Positions 8,649 through 17,542 of a stretch of DNA of 64,000 nucleotides are shown in pieces; the stretch's first letter is position 1; every line of letters begins with the position of its first letter. A program made the position numbers and the translations under genes. Below the pieces are notes generated by a model. It had not been told where the DNA came from. It saw only the letters and a program-made list of their open reading frames with translations, and searched no databases. Origin of the DNA: Aliiglaciecola sp. LCG003. Its GTDB lineage: Bacteria > Pseudomonadota > Gammaproteobacteria > Enterobacterales > Alteromonadaceae. Location: the NCBI RefSeq assembly GCF_030316135.1, contig NZ_CP128185.1, positions 2,046,001 through 2,110,000 of the forward strand, written 5' to 3'.

Positions 8649-8855
8649 TTAATTTGACAATTCTTGAGCCGTTAAATAACCGTCTTTATTTACGTCCAGC
8701 TCAGCAAAAACAGCTGATAGAGTGGGGTCACTTGCCGCTTCCTCAATACTAATACGACCGTCCACATCCAAATCTAAAGCCTTAATAGGATCATTTTGCG
8801 CCATCGCAGGGCTGACATCAAAGGCTAACATACTAATTAAAATTATTTTTTTCAT
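8649..8855 (-). CDS. Secreted EF-hand miniprotein (copy 2)
   Basis: 68 residues, same layout as its neighbours: MKK signal peptide cut near AMA, then EF-hand loops DLDVDGRISIEE and DVNKDGYLTAQE. All liganding positions are acidic or Asn, so both loops look competent for Ca2+. GGAG precedes the ATG. The copies differ at many positions, so the duplication is not recent. Confidence 0.82.
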   Translation of the reverse strand: MKKIILISMLAFDVSPAMAQNDPIKALDLDVDGRISIEEAASDPTLSAVFAELDVNKDGYLTAQELSN

Positions 8856-8933
8856 GACACATTCTCCAAAAGTTTTTGAAAGTGCTCCCTTGCCTTAATA
8901 GCAAGAGAGCAGAATTGATGATGTCGTTACAGA

Positions 8934-9143
8934 TTAGTGCTCAGCTAATTCGCTAGGACTAAGATAACCATCTTTATTAGTGTCTAGTTGAGAGAATTTA
9001 GCCGACAATTCTGCATCACTTACCGCTTCTTCGACGCTTATACGGCCATCCATATCCACATCCAGTGAGGCAATTTTATCTTCCTGTGCCATGACTGAGG
9101 TGGCTGAAAAGATTAGTGTACTAAGTAAAATTAACTTTTTCAT
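8934..9143 (-). CDS. Secreted EF-hand miniprotein (copy 3)
   Basis: 69 residues: signal peptide ending VMA, then EF-hand loops DVDMDGRISVEE and DTNKDGYLSPSE. First gene of the minus-strand triplet, so the promoter for all three probably lies in 9144-9467. GGAGAATC precedes the ATG. As with the other copies, calcium buffering or a periplasmic binding role can be guessed but not shown. Confidence 0.82.
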   Translation of the reverse strand: MKKLILLSTLIFSATSVMAQEDKIASLDVDMDGRISVEEAVSDAELSAKFSQLDTNKDGYLSPSELAEH

Positions 9144-9467
9144 ATTTGATTCTCCGATACAGTTTTAAACAATTGCTATTGGTACATTGTTTGAAGGCTA
9201 GTTATTTACCTTCTATTATTTGCAGCAACTTTATTGCTACATACAAGGGTCATATCACTTACTGTGCCAAAATTATAAATTATATGTATAACAATGACTT
9301 ATGTCAGGTGGCAGAAGCAAGCGGGGAGGGGAGTTGAAATTAGCTATGGAAATAGTCGATTTTTGTGTTCAATAGCAGACACTTAATTTGTGTGCTTTAT
9401 AAAAATTATGCAAAATCAGATGCTTAGTATGATGCGAAAAGGCAACTAAGCCTAATCGCCAGTGCTG
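9144..9467. other. Intergenic region between EF-hand genes and glucosylglycerate operon
   Basis: AT-rich stretch with no convincing gene. It must carry the promoter of the EF-hand triplet and the 3' end of the operon that ends at 9468. A small AGGC/GCCT hairpin followed by TTT on the minus strand (around 9439-9452) could be a weak terminator for that operon. A 63-codon open frame at 9146-9337 has no ribosome binding site or recognisable features. Confidence 0.4.
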
Positions 9468-11246
9468 TTAGAGTAATTTTGAGCCGTTATCACCGGCCAA
9501 ATTACTCAGCCAAATTGTTTGATAAGGGTATAATTCAATAAACTGCTGTTCTAGTAAGACTTGTGTATTTTGTATTAGGTCCCACCAGCAATCCGTACCG
9601 ATAAGATTGATGTCGGAAAGGTATATGTTCTGGGGTTCATCACTTATATTACTAATGCAAAAAATACTTTGTCTACGATCCATACTTTGACGCCAAAAGC
9701 CAAATAGATGCTGGCCCAGTTGCAGAGTGAACTGAGTCGCATTGGGATGGAAAGCTTTTTGTTTGATACGTATATCTAATAAATGGGTCAAGCGATTCAG
9801 TGCTTTGCAATGTTGGCTCGACTTGTTGGCTAACTCATTACTAAGGTGAGTTAAATTCCAGCGATGACGGTTTATGGAACGATTTTGACTGGTATTTTTA
9901 ACTTTTTCATAATCATTACCAGTTGCCAATAAACTGTGAATATAGATACCCGGAACACCCTCCAAAGCAAACATAATTTCATGGGCACAAATAAAGCGCT
10001 CAAATCCCCATTTATCAGGGCCCTTGGTGGTGCCCTGTAAAGCATCAAACAGTGTGATATTGATTTCATAAGGTTTTTGGATCCCCGTCTCGGTTACGCG
10101 CCAGGAGACCAAGCCACCAAAACTTTGCATAGTGTTAAGTAAGGTATTCAGCTCTTGTTCGTCAAGTAAGCCCTCAGCGGGTCGCAAACCAATCCCGTCA
10201 TGTGATGCAATAAAATTGAAGTAAAATGTTCCGTTTTGCGCCGGAGGCATGCTCATTAACCAATTTTTCAAATAGTTACAATCACCCGTTACTAAGGTGT
10301 TAACCAAAAGTGGCGGCAGTGAAAAGTTATAAATGGCATGGGCTTCATTGGCGTTACCTAGGTAGGTTAGATTTTCTCTGTTTGGAATATTGGTTTCTGT
10401 GATGATAACGGCATCATGTCTGGCGTATTCTATTAGTGTCCTCAATAACCGAACCACTTCGTGGGTTTTCTCAAGGTTAATACAGCGAGTAGCGGATTCT
10501 TTCCATAGAAATGCGACTGCATCCAAGCGAAAAATGCTGACTCCGTTGTCTAGATATTGGCGTATAATGGCTACAAAAGCAGCCAGTACATTTGGATTGG
10601 TAAAGTCAAAATCAACTTGGTCATGGCTGAAAGTACACCAAACCTTTTTCGTTCCTGATATCGTTTCGGTGATTCGGAGTAATTCAGAGGTTCTTGGCCG
10701 AACCACATCAGAAATATCGAATTCATCAGTGACAGTAAAGAAGTAATCGTGCCCTGGTCCTTCTGCTTTGATAAAATTTTCAAACCAGATACTACGAGCA
10801 GAGCAGTGATTAATTACCAAGTCTGACATCATTCGATAATCCTTGGCAATGTTTTGAATATGGGACCAATCACCTAAGGCTTCATTGACCACAGAGTAAT
10901 CCATCACCGAAAACCCGTCATCAGAACTGTAGGGGAAAAAGGGCAGAATATGCACGCTATTAATAGCTTGCTGACAATGTTGATCTAAAAAGCCCAGCAA
11001 TGTCGACAGCGGCTTTTCTCCCTCATGCTCGATACTATCCCCATAAGTAATTAACACTATATCTTGCTCTGACCAATGATTTTGATGAGGCTTAGGTACA
11101 TTAAGACTATCCTCGTCATTCACGCGCATAGTATCAATTAAGTGTTGGGTGATTTTTGCTACAGGGTCGGGTAATTCAATACCATCGTAGATAACTAACA
11201 GGTGATGTTGAACTTTCTCGATTAACAAAGTCAGTGCGTCGCTCAT
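9468..11246 (-). CDS. GH13_18 phosphorylase, probable glucosylglycerate phosphorylase
   Basis: 592-residue (beta/alpha)8 enzyme of the sucrose-phosphorylase subfamily. Catalytic residues are visible: nucleophile Asp242 (FRLDA), acid/base Glu284 (ITETN), transition-state Asp350 (ASHD). These enzymes split a glucoside with phosphate to give glucose-1-phosphate. The sequence alone fits sucrose, glucosylglycerol or glucosylglycerate phosphorylase. The operon, with GpgS, a GpgP-type phosphatase and a glycerate kinase, points to glucosylglycerate giving glucose-1-phosphate plus glycerate. It starts 3 bases after gpgS, with AGAGGG overlapping the gpgS end. Family certain, substrate inferred. Confidence 0.85.
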   Translation of the reverse strand: MSDALTLLIEKVQHHLLVIYDGIELPDPVAKITQHLIDTMRVNDEDSLNVPKPHQNHWSEQDIVLITYGDSIEHEGEKPLSTLLGFLDQHCQQAINSVHILPFFPYSSDDGFSVMDYSVVNEALGDWSHIQNIAKDYRMMSDLVINHCSARSIWFENFIKAEGPGHDYFFTVTDEFDISDVVRPRTSELLRITETISGTKKVWCTFSHDQVDFDFTNPNVLAAFVAIIRQYLDNGVSIFRLDAVAFLWKESATRCINLEKTHEVVRLLRTLIEYARHDAVIITETNIPNRENLTYLGNANEAHAIYNFSLPPLLVNTLVTGDCNYLKNWLMSMPPAQNGTFYFNFIASHDGIGLRPAEGLLDEQELNTLLNTMQSFGGLVSWRVTETGIQKPYEINITLFDALQGTTKGPDKWGFERFICAHEIMFALEGVPGIYIHSLLATGNDYEKVKNTSQNRSINRHRWNLTHLSNELANKSSQHCKALNRLTHLLDIRIKQKAFHPNATQFTLQLGQHLFGFWRQSMDRRQSIFCISNISDEPQNIYLSDINLIGTDCWWDLIQNTQVLLEQQFIELYPYQTIWLSNLAGDNGSKLL

Positions 11247-11249
11247 AGG

Positions 11250-12473
11250 TTACCCTCTGTATTCTAAATAGTCTTGTTCCACCGCATCTTTTAACCGATC
11301 CAAAATATCAGGCACCGCGCTGACAACTCGGTTCCAGCTTGGAATAAAGGGGGTTTCCATAGGGTTATCTAAAAAGCTTTGACCGGCTTTCATTATATTC
11401 TGGGCAAACATCTCAACGGCTTTTTCTTCGCTGTGAATATCCAGCACTAAACCATTCATTATGGCATCGTTATGATAGGTTTCGATGAAATCTAGTGCGA
11501 TCCTAAAATAGGTTGCTTTGAGTGTTCTAAATGATTCAGTTGTAAAGGTGAAGCCTTGAGTGGCAAGTTTGCGAAATAGTGCTTTGGTGATGTCAATTGA
11601 CATCTTCGACAGTCCACCTTGGTCATTGTGTAATGACAAATCTTGGTGTTTATGATCGTAGTTTTCGGCAATATCAACTTGGCACAATCTATTGTGTGAA
11701 TAATTGCGATGCATTTCTGACAATACCCCAATCTCTAATCCCCAATCGCTGGGAATGCGAATATCATTTAGGACGTCGCGGCGAAATGAAAATTCTCCTG
11801 CTAGGGGATAACGGAAACTGTCCATGAATTCCAAATACTCATTGTTGCCAACGGTTCTTTTTAAGGCTCGCAGCAGCGGCGTAACCAATAATCTTGAGAC
11901 TCTACCATTTATTTTTCCATCGGCCACTCGGGCATAATACCCCTTACAAAATTCATAATTAAATTGTGGATTGGCTACCGGATAAATTAGTTTGGCTAAT
12001 AAACTGCGGTCATAGGTCAGAATGTCACAGTCATGCAGTGCAACGGATTCGGAGCGACCGGTGGATAGAATATAGCCCATGCAATACCAAACATTTCTTC
12101 CCTTACCCATTTCTTTCGGGGCTAACCCCATTTCAGCCAACTCAGCATCGATAGCCTTTAACCGTGGCCCATCATTCCACAAGATTCGGTGATGTTGGGG
12201 TAACTTTTGAAAAAACTTCAATGCATGTTTAAATTGTGATTCATCAGCCCGATCCAGACCTATAACAATCTCATTCAAGTAGGGTACATGTTGTATGTTA
12301 TCGACTATATTGGGCATCGCTATCCCTTCTAATTCAGAGAATAAGGAAGGGAGTAACAGTCCTAGTGGGCGTTTTTTTGAAAATTTAACCAACTCATTTT
12401 CAATCTCTTCGATAGGACGTTTCGCTAAATTGTGTAATGTAGTGGTAATGCCATTTTGATAGAAATCGGCCAT
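11250..12473 (-). CDS. gpgS: Glucosyl-3-phosphoglycerate synthase
   Basis: 407-residue GT81-type retaining glycosyltransferase that transfers glucose from NDP-glucose to 3-phosphoglycerate, the first step of glucosylglycerate synthesis. It shows an N-terminal GT-A nucleotide-binding region (EIVIGLDRADE), KGRNVW, and a metal-binding acidic motif ALHDCD. The C-terminal part (EIGVLSEMHRNY) matches the GpgS/MpgS-like group. AGGAG precedes the ATG. It lies 10 bases after the phosphatase gene in the same operon. A mannosyl version cannot be wholly excluded, but the sequence resembles bacterial GpgS. Confidence 0.88.
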   Translation of the reverse strand: MADFYQNGITTTLHNLAKRPIEEIENELVKFSKKRPLGLLLPSLFSELEGIAMPNIVDNIQHVPYLNEIVIGLDRADESQFKHALKFFQKLPQHHRILWNDGPRLKAIDAELAEMGLAPKEMGKGRNVWYCMGYILSTGRSESVALHDCDILTYDRSLLAKLIYPVANPQFNYEFCKGYYARVADGKINGRVSRLLVTPLLRALKRTVGNNEYLEFMDSFRYPLAGEFSFRRDVLNDIRIPSDWGLEIGVLSEMHRNYSHNRLCQVDIAENYDHKHQDLSLHNDQGGLSKMSIDITKALFRKLATQGFTFTTESFRTLKATYFRIALDFIETYHNDAIMNGLVLDIHSEEKAVEMFAQNIMKAGQSFLDNPMETPFIPSWNRVVSAVPDILDRLKDAVEQDYLEYRG

Positions 12474-12483
12474 ATATCGTCTC

Positions 12484-13308
12484 CTAAAGAGGTGTATTTA
12501 AAATATGTTGAATGGCTTGGGACCAACCCTCGGGCCCTTCTAAGCTAGTAGTAATTACATTTTTAGTTTTGTGTAATTGAGGTAGAGGGTTGGTGGGTGA
12601 CTTGATCCTGACTGAAATCGTCGCTGCATCAAGCATATCTGCATCATTTTGCCCATCTCCTAGTGCTATTGAAATAAACGAATGACTTGGATATTGACGC
12701 TCGAACTCTCGAACTAACCACTCAAGTGCACTGCCTTTATTGGACTCACCTGAGATATGGATGAAGCGTCCTCCTATCAGAGGTCTAGCCCCTATGTTTC
12801 GAAGGCTTTCGATAAAGTCATGTTTTTGCTGTTCATTGCCAAGCCATAAAACAGGTTCGCCATACTGACGGTTAGCCGCGCGCTGTGCTTCTGGCTCAGA
12901 TAGGCCTGTGTTGGCCATGATTTGTGCAATGCTCATCTGGGAAAAGTGCGTAAATTGTCCTTCGAAGTCAGCTTTGACACTGTTTAGCAAACTTAACCAA
13001 TGACTCTTGCGTGAGGTGAATTGCTTAACCCAATGATTATTTAGCCATTGAGTATCGGATGGTTTCTTAGCAAAAAAGCCATGGGGAATATGAATGGCCG
13101 CGCCATTTTCTACTATGAAAGGGCCGGTTAGACCTATGTTCTGCCGTAAATCGATAAGCTCATCAAAGGTTTTGCTGGTATTGGGGATCACCGGTATATT
13201 TAAATCATGGAGATGGGCAAGGGTTTTGACTGCGGGTTCAAAGCTGTAGGAATTATGGTCTAGAAGAGTTCCATCCATGTCGGTAAAAACGATGTACTGC
13301 TTTTTCAT
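12484..13308 (-). CDS. HAD-family glucosyl/mannosyl-3-phosphoglycerate phosphatase
   Basis: 274 residues, HAD superfamily, Cof/MPGP type. Motif I is DMDGTLLD near the N-terminus with the nucleophile Asp; motif IV is GDGQNDADML near residue 225. In this operon it should remove the phosphate from glucosyl-3-phosphoglycerate to give glucosylglycerate (a GpgP role), although the family name usually given is mannosyl-3-phosphoglycerate phosphatase. Its start overlaps the upstream kinase stop by four bases (ATGA), so expression is coupled. HAD call certain; substrate from context. Confidence 0.85.
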   Translation of the reverse strand: MKKQYIVFTDMDGTLLDHNSYSFEPAVKTLAHLHDLNIPVIPNTSKTFDELIDLRQNIGLTGPFIVENGAAIHIPHGFFAKKPSDTQWLNNHWVKQFTSRKSHWLSLLNSVKADFEGQFTHFSQMSIAQIMANTGLSEPEAQRAANRQYGEPVLWLGNEQQKHDFIESLRNIGARPLIGGRFIHISGESNKGSALEWLVREFERQYPSHSFISIALGDGQNDADMLDAATISVRIKSPTNPLPQLHKTKNVITTSLEGPEGWSQAIQHILNTPL

Positions 13309-14222
13309 GACTTAGTGATTACCTTATTGATTTGGCGGTTATTATCTAATCTAAACGTTAGATCACAATGTTGTGCTAATGTGCTTAGAGCGTGTTCAGT
13401 CAAACGTTGGTAATGGGCAATAAATCGCTCTATTTGCACATCATCCATCAAACCCTTTAAGGCTTGGTTATCGCTACATTGGGGTAGCAGTGCCTGCTTG
13501 AGTCGGTGCTCTTGTTCTATTCGCCAGCCTAAAACATTCTGAAACGACGGGGCTTTGAGCATCACCCACATATCCATATAGGCATACAATGGTCGATATT
13601 CTTGTTTCAATTGACGGTTAACGAATGAGCGCCAAACGCCCATAGGATCATCGTTTTCTTCTAATTTATTGATCGGCAAGCGCAGAGCATCAATACTTTG
13701 AGGCTCTATACCCCAACACCATCCTTCCATGAGTGCAATGTCCACAGGTCGTTCAACCTTAGGCCACAAATCAAATGGAACTGGATTGTCAGTTGCTTTA
13801 TTAAACTGGGGCAGGGTGTAGTCAAAAGCTTGTTCGACAATTTTATCAAACAGGCGTTTGATTAATACGGTGTTGTGGGTCCCAGGTACACCGCGCGTGG
13901 CTAATAGGGGATGAATTTTTATCGACAAGGCCAGTCTTTCGCTGCTGGAATAGTAAAAGTCGTCTAATGAGATAGAGATAACATTGAGCTCGGTTCGCGT
14001 CGATAAATAGAATTTGATAAAAGCACTAAGTGTGGATTTACCTGAGCCCTGGCAACCATTTATACCCACAAAAATGGGTCTTTTTGCACCGCGATGGTGC
14101 GTTGCTATATTTTCTATCAGGGGTATGAACCATTTTGACGCAGTCATCTCAAAAGACGCTGGCAATGCGTGTAACTTACAGAAATCACTTATTAGCTGTC
14201 TATCGCCAGTTTTATATTGCAA
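13305..14222 (-). CDS. P-loop D-glycerate 3-kinase (GLYK-like)
   Basis: 305 residues of the phosphoribulokinase/uridine-kinase-like P-loop group, closest in pattern to plant-type glycerate 3-kinase. Walker A is GCQGSGKST; then SLDDFY, HPLL..RGVPGTH, a LPQFNKA segment, WP.VERP, and LMEGWCWG. It would phosphorylate the glycerate released by the phosphorylase back to 3-phosphoglycerate, closing the cycle. The start is a TTG with AAGGA eight bases upstream; no ATG fits. It is the first gene of the operon, transcribed away from the Moco cluster. Confidence 0.82.
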   Translation of the reverse strand: MQYKTGDRQLISDFCKLHALPASFEMTASKWFIPLIENIATHHRGAKRPIFVGINGCQGSGKSTLSAFIKFYLSTRTELNVISISLDDFYYSSSERLALSIKIHPLLATRGVPGTHNTVLIKRLFDKIVEQAFDYTLPQFNKATDNPVPFDLWPKVERPVDIALMEGWCWGIEPQSIDALRLPINKLEENDDPMGVWRSFVNRQLKQEYRPLYAYMDMWVMLKAPSFQNVLGWRIEQEHRLKQALLPQCSDNQALKGLMDDVQIERFIAHYQRLTEHALSTLAQHCDLTFRLDNNRQINKVITKS

Positions 14223-14483
14223 TGACTCTATCCTTATCTGTCAATAATGAATTAAACAGTGAGTAGCGGTACTGGTTCAGTTACAACATTTATGCCAATA
14301 GATAAAAAATAGTCCTGTTGCGCCATTTTAGATAGGCCACTAAGGTAAGATTTAAAAAAGATAAGTTTGAGCAAAGGGTTGCCTTTCTTCCGTGATATGA
14401 GGTTAAATGCTTTTGAAACTATTTAAGATTAAGTGTGACTAAATTGAGTAGGAGTATTATCAAATAATTAATTTAAAAATATG
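14223..14483. other. Divergent promoter region between glucosylglycerate and Moco operons
   Basis: AT-rich region that must hold two divergent promoters. No gene seen and no promoter is distinct enough to list. Confidence 0.4.
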
Positions 14484-14605
14484 ACTCCGAGCCTTACCTG
14501 CTAAGTTCTCATATTAGGGAATATGTATGTCTGGCCGCGATGGATATCACATCGCCAGGGTAAATGTAGAAATGTGTTTGCCTCCCGTTACCTGTTCGGC
14601 AATTC
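14484..14605 (+). promoter_or_regulatory. Moco riboswitch (MOCO RNA motif) upstream of moaA
   Basis: The segment carries the conserved blocks of the molybdenum-cofactor RNA motif in order: CTCCGAGCC, TTACCTG, a CATATT/AATATG hairpin, a GCGATG/CATCGC hairpin flanked by CTGGC and CCAG, GGGTAAA paired with TTTGCC, then CTCCCGTTACCTG and a closing TTCGGC that can pair with the initial CCGA. In gammaproteobacteria this motif precedes moaA and lowers its expression when Moco is plentiful. The moaA ribosome binding site lies about 20 bases further on, so translational control is likely. Confidence 0.87.
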
Positions 14606-14636
14606 GGTCGAAGATGGCTTTGGAAAGGTGTTAATT

Positions 14637-15605
14637 GTGTTAGAAGATAAATTTGGCAGACGCTTCCATTATTTGCGCCTGTCCATTACCGATGTATGTA
14701 ATTTTAAGTGCGACTATTGTCTCCCTGATGGTTATCAATGCGAGTCGGAGCGTGATTTTCTGTCGGTGAGTGAAATTAAGCGCATAGTAAATGGTTTTGC
14801 TGCTTTAGGGACGAGTAAAATCCGCATCACAGGAGGAGAGCCATCTCTACGCAAAGACCTGCCTGAGATCATTCGCCTATGTGCTGACACGCAAGGGATT
14901 GCAAAAGTTGCCATCACCACCAATGGTTTCAAGTTAGACCAGCATATTAGTACTTGGGTAGACGCAGGATTAACCGCACTTAATGTGAGTATCGATAGCT
15001 TTGATCCCAGAATGTTTGAGCGAATTACAGGCCACGATAAATTGGACGTTATTTTGTCCGGCATTGAACAAGCGGTTTCCCTTGGTATAGAGGTTAAAGT
15101 CAACGCGGTTTTGATGCGCCAGTATAACGCCAATGATTTATCTCAATTTTTGCAGTGGGTCAAAGATAAACCTGTTACCTTTCGTTTGATTGAGCTGATG
15201 CAAACAGGAGATAACCTTTCGTTCTTTAATCAGAACCATGTAGCTGGGGAGCCGATTAAGCAGCAATTGCTTGCTCAAGGCTGGACCCAAGTAGTAAAAG
15301 ATAAAGCCGCAGGTCCTGCACAAGAATTCTTTCATCCGGACTTTGTTGGAAAGATAGGCTTGATAATGCCCTATGGCAAAGATTTTTGTGCTAGTTGCAA
15401 TAGATTGCGAATAAGTGCCTTAGGTAAATTACATCTTTGCTTGTTTGCCGATCAAGGTCTTGATATTCGACCATTTCTGGACGCTAGCAGCAGTGAGTCA
15501 TTGGTGGCAGCATTAACATCAATGCTAACCAATAAGGAAGCGACCCATTGGTTAGACAAAGGTTATACCGGAGGCACTAAACATTTGGCCATGCTTGGAG
15601 GCTGA
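14637..15605 (+). CDS. moaA: GTP 3',8-cyclase MoaA
   Basis: Radical-SAM enzyme making 3',8-cyclo-GTP, the first step of molybdenum cofactor synthesis. The N-terminal cluster motif is CNFKCDYC; the second cluster uses CASCNRLRISALGKLHLC near the C-terminus; the protein ends in the characteristic Gly-Gly. The frame is open from 14523, but that part is the riboswitch. GTG at 14637 has GGAAAGG nine bases upstream and gives the normal 322-residue protein beginning LEDKFGRRFHYLRLSI. Its stop overlaps the mobA start by one base. Confidence 0.95.
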   Translation: MLEDKFGRRFHYLRLSITDVCNFKCDYCLPDGYQCESERDFLSVSEIKRIVNGFAALGTSKIRITGGEPSLRKDLPEIIRLCADTQGIAKVAITTNGFKLDQHISTWVDAGLTALNVSIDSFDPRMFERITGHDKLDVILSGIEQAVSLGIEVKVNAVLMRQYNANDLSQFLQWVKDKPVTFRLIELMQTGDNLSFFNQNHVAGEPIKQQLLAQGWTQVVKDKAAGPAQEFFHPDFVGKIGLIMPYGKDFCASCNRLRISALGKLHLCLFADQGLDIRPFLDASSSESLVAALTSMLTNKEATHWLDKGYTGGTKHLAMLGG

Positions 15606-16243
15606 TGGTGAAGCATGCAATCACTAGCGTGAACCAATCACATATGACTCCCCCTCTAGCCAATGTATTAGGGCTAGTAATGGCAGGAGGCCAATCTAGC
15701 AGAATGGGGCAGGATAAAGCGGCCTTATCGAAAGATGGACTGACCTTGCTAGAACGAGCGAAACTAGTACTGAAACGGGCAAATGTTAGTGAAATAATAG
15801 TCAGCGCTAATGACATAGACGGCGCTTGCAAGGATATAGTGCCAAACAAAGGCCCCTTGGGAGCAATATGGTCGGTGTTGAATCATCAAATAATTACTAA
15901 TCAATCTGTTATGCTCATCGTTCCCGTAGACATGCCATTGTTATCGCCGGAAAGTTTAGAATATCTTTATAACAAAAGCCTTGCGTGCCAAAACACCTGC
16001 TATTTTGAAGCCTCTTTTTTACCCCTGTGTCTTGTTATTAATGATGCTTTGTATTCTAAGCTAGAGCAGTCTATACAAAGTGAAGACCGTTCGCTGCGCG
16101 CTCTACTGCATGCATTGGGCGCTGATAAGTTAGTAATGCCGACGTGGCTGGCAAAGGGGGATGAGTTTTTTAATCTAAATACACCGGAGCAGTGGCAACG
16201 GTTTAGCCTCGAAATGCAAAACAATCCTGAAAAGAGGAATTAA
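15605..16243 (+). CDS. mobA: Molybdenum cofactor guanylyltransferase MobA
   Basis: 212 residues. Transfers GMP to Mo-molybdopterin to make the bis-MGD cofactor used by DMSO-reductase-type enzymes, including assimilatory and periplasmic nitrate reductases. The nucleotide-binding signature GLVMAGGQSSRMGQDKAAL begins near residue 23. The first 20 residues before it look non-conserved; an internal ATG at 15644 is a possible alternative, but the ATG at 15605 overlaps the moaA stop and fits coupling. Confidence 0.9.
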   Translation: MVKHAITSVNQSHMTPPLANVLGLVMAGGQSSRMGQDKAALSKDGLTLLERAKLVLKRANVSEIIVSANDIDGACKDIVPNKGPLGAIWSVLNHQIITNQSVMLIVPVDMPLLSPESLEYLYNKSLACQNTCYFEASFLPLCLVINDALYSKLEQSIQSEDRSLRALLHALGADKLVMPTWLAKGDEFFNLNTPEQWQRFSLEMQNNPEKRN

Positions 16244-16244
16244 C

Positions 16245-16784
16245 ATGCCTGCAAATGTAGAATTTCAGCCGCTAAATATTGCGGTGCTTACCGTATCAGA
16301 CAGCCGTGATGAAGAGTCAGATACCTCGGGTCGTTTCTTAGTCACTGCAGCCCAAAGATCAGGCCATAACCTAGTTGAAAAGCGTATCGTGAAAGACGAC
16401 AAATATGCTTTAAGGGCTGTGGTTTCAGGGTGGATAGACAGCCCCAATGTGCAAGTTGTGTTGTGCACTGGTGGTACAGGATTTACTCAGCGAGATATGA
16501 CCCCAGAAGCATTGTCTGTGTTATTTGATAAAAATATAGAAGGCTTTGGTGAGTTATTCAGGGCAATTTCATATCAAGAAATTGGCACCTCTGCAGTTCA
16601 ATCTCGTGCGCTAGCGGGTATGGCCAATAAAACCGCTATCTTTTGTTTACCTGGTTCAACAGGTGCATGTAAAACCGCCTGGACTGGGATTTTACAACAA
16701 CAGTTAGATAGTACCCATAAGCCCTGTAATTTTGTGATGCATTTGAAAAGCAGTGGTACAGATTTTTGTCAAAGTAGGGGATAA
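16245..16784 (+). CDS. moaB: Molybdenum cofactor biosynthesis protein B
   Basis: 179 residues, MoaB/Mog family, binds molybdopterin and is linked to its adenylylation. Motifs: [13 protein letters not shown] near the N-terminus, [17 protein letters not shown] around residues 75-92, and [10 protein letters not shown] later. GAGG lies ahead of the ATG, which comes directly after the mobA stop. No MoeA is encoded in the window, so the molybdate insertion step must be supplied elsewhere. Confidence 0.92.
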   Translation: MPANVEFQPLNIAVLTVSDSRDEESDTSGRFLVTAAQRSGHNLVEKRIVKDDKYALRAVVSGWIDSPNVQVVLCTGGTGFTQRDMTPEALSVLFDKNIEGFGELFRAISYQEIGTSAVQSRALAGMANKTAIFCLPGSTGACKTAWTGILQQQLDSTHKPCNFVMHLKSSGTDFCQSRG

Positions 16785-16786
16785 CA

Positions 16787-17293
16787 ATGGCCGATGATAA
16801 AAAACTGAGTCATATCGATGAGCAAGGGCAAGCTAACATGGTTGATGTGACTGAAAAAGTGGTCAGTCAGCGACAAGCAGTGGCGGTGGGATTTGTAAAA
16901 ATGCAAGCCCATACTTTAGACATGATCACCACTGGGCGTCATGCCAAGGGCGATGTCTTTGCCGTAGCCCGCATAGCCGGTATACAAGGGGCTAAGAGAT
17001 GCTCTGAGCTTATCCCTTTATGTCATCCACTAATGTTAACCAAGGTAAACGTTGAATTTAGCCCGGATCCCGAACACAACAAAGTACATATCAAAAGCCT
17101 ATGTAAACTGGCTGGGCAAACCGGTGTTGAAATGGAAGCACTGACCGCAGTTTCGGTGGCGGCTCTGACCCTTTTTGATATGTGCAAAGCCGTAGATCCG
17201 AGTATGCAGATCGGGGGAATTAAGGTGTCTGAAAAGTTAGGTGGTAAAACAGGCCACTGGTTAGCCGAGCACGATATGGAAGGTACGGATTAA
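16787..17293 (+). CDS. moaC: Cyclic pyranopterin monophosphate synthase MoaC
   Basis: 168 residues, slightly longer than average. Converts 3',8-cyclo-GTP to cyclic pyranopterin monophosphate. Conserved segments: [20 protein letters not shown], the LCHPL catalytic-site motif, and C-terminal [21 protein letters not shown] with the active-site Asp and Lys. Two bases after moaB. Confidence 0.95.
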   Translation: MADDKKLSHIDEQGQANMVDVTEKVVSQRQAVAVGFVKMQAHTLDMITTGRHAKGDVFAVARIAGIQGAKRCSELIPLCHPLMLTKVNVEFSPDPEHNKVHIKSLCKLAGQTGVEMEALTAVSVAALTLFDMCKAVDPSMQIGGIKVSEKLGGKTGHWLAEHDMEGTD

Positions 17294-17295
17294 TT

Positions 17296-17538
17296 ATGAA
17301 GATATTGTTTTTTGGTCAATTACGAGAAAATCTCAACATGGCTGAACTGGTTATAGATACTTGCCCAGACTCAGTCGCCCAACTGCGTTCACTGTTGGCG
17401 CAAAAAAGCCCTGTGTGGCAGCAACTTTTGAATAACCAAAATGTGTTAGTGGCAGTTAATCAAACCTTAACAGATGATAATAAAACCTTATCCGTAGAGG
17501 ATGAAATCGCATTCTTCCCGCCCGTCACTGGAGGGTAA
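17296..17538 (+). CDS. moaD: Molybdopterin synthase small subunit MoaD
   Basis: 80 residues with a ubiquitin-like fold. The C-terminal Gly-Gly (PPVTGG) is the site of thiocarboxylation that supplies sulfur for molybdopterin. It sits between moaC and moaE with only 2 and 4 bases of spacing. Confidence 0.95.
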   Translation: MKILFFGQLRENLNMAELVIDTCPDSVAQLRSLLAQKSPVWQQLLNNQNVLVAVNQTLTDDNKTLSVEDEIAFFPPVTGG

Positions 17539-17542
17539 AGTA

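Noticed and set aside
9146-9337. 63-residue plus-strand open frame
   Set aside because: No ribosome binding site, no family features, and it lies over the promoter region of the EF-hand genes.
14523-14636. N-terminal extension of moaA starting at ATG 14523
   Set aside because: The extension overlaps the conserved Moco riboswitch and is unlike MoaA proteins; GTG 14637 has a good ribosome binding site and gives the normal length.
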